A stretch of 5,847 nucleotides of DNA from JACAEY01 sp049700155 (GTDB lineage Bacteria > Nitrospirota > Thermodesulfovibrionia > Thermodesulfovibrionales > SM23-35): positions 1-5,847 of the forward strand of contig JBNAVX010000140.1 in assembly GCA_049700155.1 (NCBI GenBank), read 5' to 3'. The notes under the pieces were generated by a model, which searched no databases, was not told where the DNA came from, and saw nothing but the letters and a program-made list of their open reading frames with translations. Within the stretch, counting starts at the first letter, position 1. Every line of letters starts with the position of its first letter. Position numbers and translations under genes: made by a program. Shown one piece after another: positions 5,241-5,847 of this stretch.

Positions 5241-5847
5241 TCAGAACAGTAAAATATTAGTCCTTGATTTCGGTTCCCAGTATACCCAGCTTATTGCACG
5301 TCGTGTAAGAGAATGTAAAGTCTATTCAGAAATATTTCCTTATAATGCTTCACTTGGAAAAATAAAAAGCTTTAACCCTAAAGGCATCATACTCTCAGGA
5401 GGACCTTCAAGCGTTTATGATAAAGAAGCACCAGTTCCTGACAAAGGCATCTTTGATATTGGAATACCAATATTAGGCATATGTTATGGTATGCAGCTTA
5501 TGGCATACCTTTTTGGAGGAAAAGTTAGAAAGGCAGATCAACGAGAATATGGTAAAGCATTACTCTTTATTGATAATAGAGTTGACCTTTTTAAGGGTAT
5601 ACCCAAAAAGACAACAGTCTGGATGAGTCACGGAGATAAAATAGATAGAGTTCCTAAAGATTTTATAACAATAGCACATACCTCTAATTCTCCTATAGCA
5701 GCAATGGCAAACAGTAGAAAAAGATTTTATGCCTTGCAATTTCATCCAGAAGTTGTCCACACAGACAAAGGAACCGAGATTCTAAAGAATTTTCTTTTTA
5801 GAATCTGCAGATGCAATCCATCATGGACAATAAGCTCTTTTATAGAG
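5236..5847 (+). CDS. guaA: GMP synthase (glutamine-hydrolysing), N-terminal part
   Basis: Converts XMP to GMP using ATP and glutamine, directly after GuaB in the pathway. The window holds the first 204 codons and runs off the edge in frame. Visible is the class I glutamine amidotransferase domain, which releases ammonia: start KILVLDFGSQYTQLIARRVRE (6-26, the GuaA hallmark), SGGPSSVYD (54-62), nucleophile Cys83 in GICYGMQ (81-87), MSHGD (130-134), and His170 with Glu172 in LQFHPEV (168-174) completing the triad. The ATP-pyrophosphatase and dimerisation domains are expected beyond the window. The ATG at 5236 is the first possible start, since an in-frame TGA occupies 5230-5232, and it gives a normal N-terminus. 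It lies inside the last heptamer repeat and has no Shine-Dalgarno. The upstream ATGs in the repeats (5215, 5222, 5229) lead only to stops within a few codons. Probably co-transcribed with guaB. Confidence 0.96.
   Translation, partial: MTQNSKILVLDFGSQYTQLIARRVRECKVYSEIFPYNASLGKIKSFNPKGIILSGGPSSVYDKEAPVPDKGIFDIGIPILGICYGMQLMAYLFGGKVRKADQREYGKALLFIDNRVDLFKGIPKKTTVWMSHGDKIDRVPKDFITIAHTSNSPIAAMANSRKRFYALQFHPEVVHTDKGTEILKNFLFRICRCNPSWTISSFIE

Overview
The window is 5.8 kb of AT-rich bacterial chromosome, mostly housekeeping genes with one small electron-transfer gene and one degenerate mobile element. A periplasmic three-heme c-type cytochrome with a Sec signal peptide points to a Gram-negative, probably anaerobic or respiratory bacterium. 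Small c7-type cytochromes of this kind are typical of Desulfuromonadia/Geobacter-like and Nitrospirota lineages. That placement is an inference; no rRNA or lineage marker is present.

Layout. Positions 1-385 hold a minus-strand remnant of an insertion sequence: the N-terminal DNA-binding part of an integrase-type transposase with its own strong ribosome binding site, flanked by short repeated motifs. Next on the plus strand come argS (arginyl-tRNA synthetase, 433-2076) and ilvE (branched-chain aminotransferase, 2111-3025). A near-consensus promoter lies entirely in the 34-base gap between them and would start transcription at or next to the ilvE ATG. A 12-bp perfect hairpin at 3043-3081 separates ilvE from the convergent minus-strand triheme cytochrome gene (3093-3440) and probably terminates both. 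A 271-base AT-rich divergent intergenic region follows. Then come guaB (IMP dehydrogenase, 3712-5172) and the first 204 codons of guaA (GMP synthase glutaminase domain, 5236 to the window edge).

How the genes work together. GuaB (IMP to XMP) and GuaA (XMP to GMP) are consecutive steps of guanine nucleotide synthesis and form a probable operon. argS and ilvE are core protein-synthesis and amino-acid genes, adjacent but not functionally coupled. The cytochrome is an unrelated electron-transfer gene on the opposite strand.

Notable points. (i) guaB and guaA are separated by two opposed arrays of 7-bp repeats. The last repeat unit supplies the guaA start codon, and the arrays can fold to pair that codon. 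(ii) ilvE looks leaderless. (iii) The four housekeeping genes lack recognisable Shine-Dalgarno sequences, while the cytochrome and the transposase remnant have excellent ones. (iv) The cytochrome has three heme motifs but only two other histidines. I found no defence system, CRISPR array, RNA gene or clearly novel multi-gene system.
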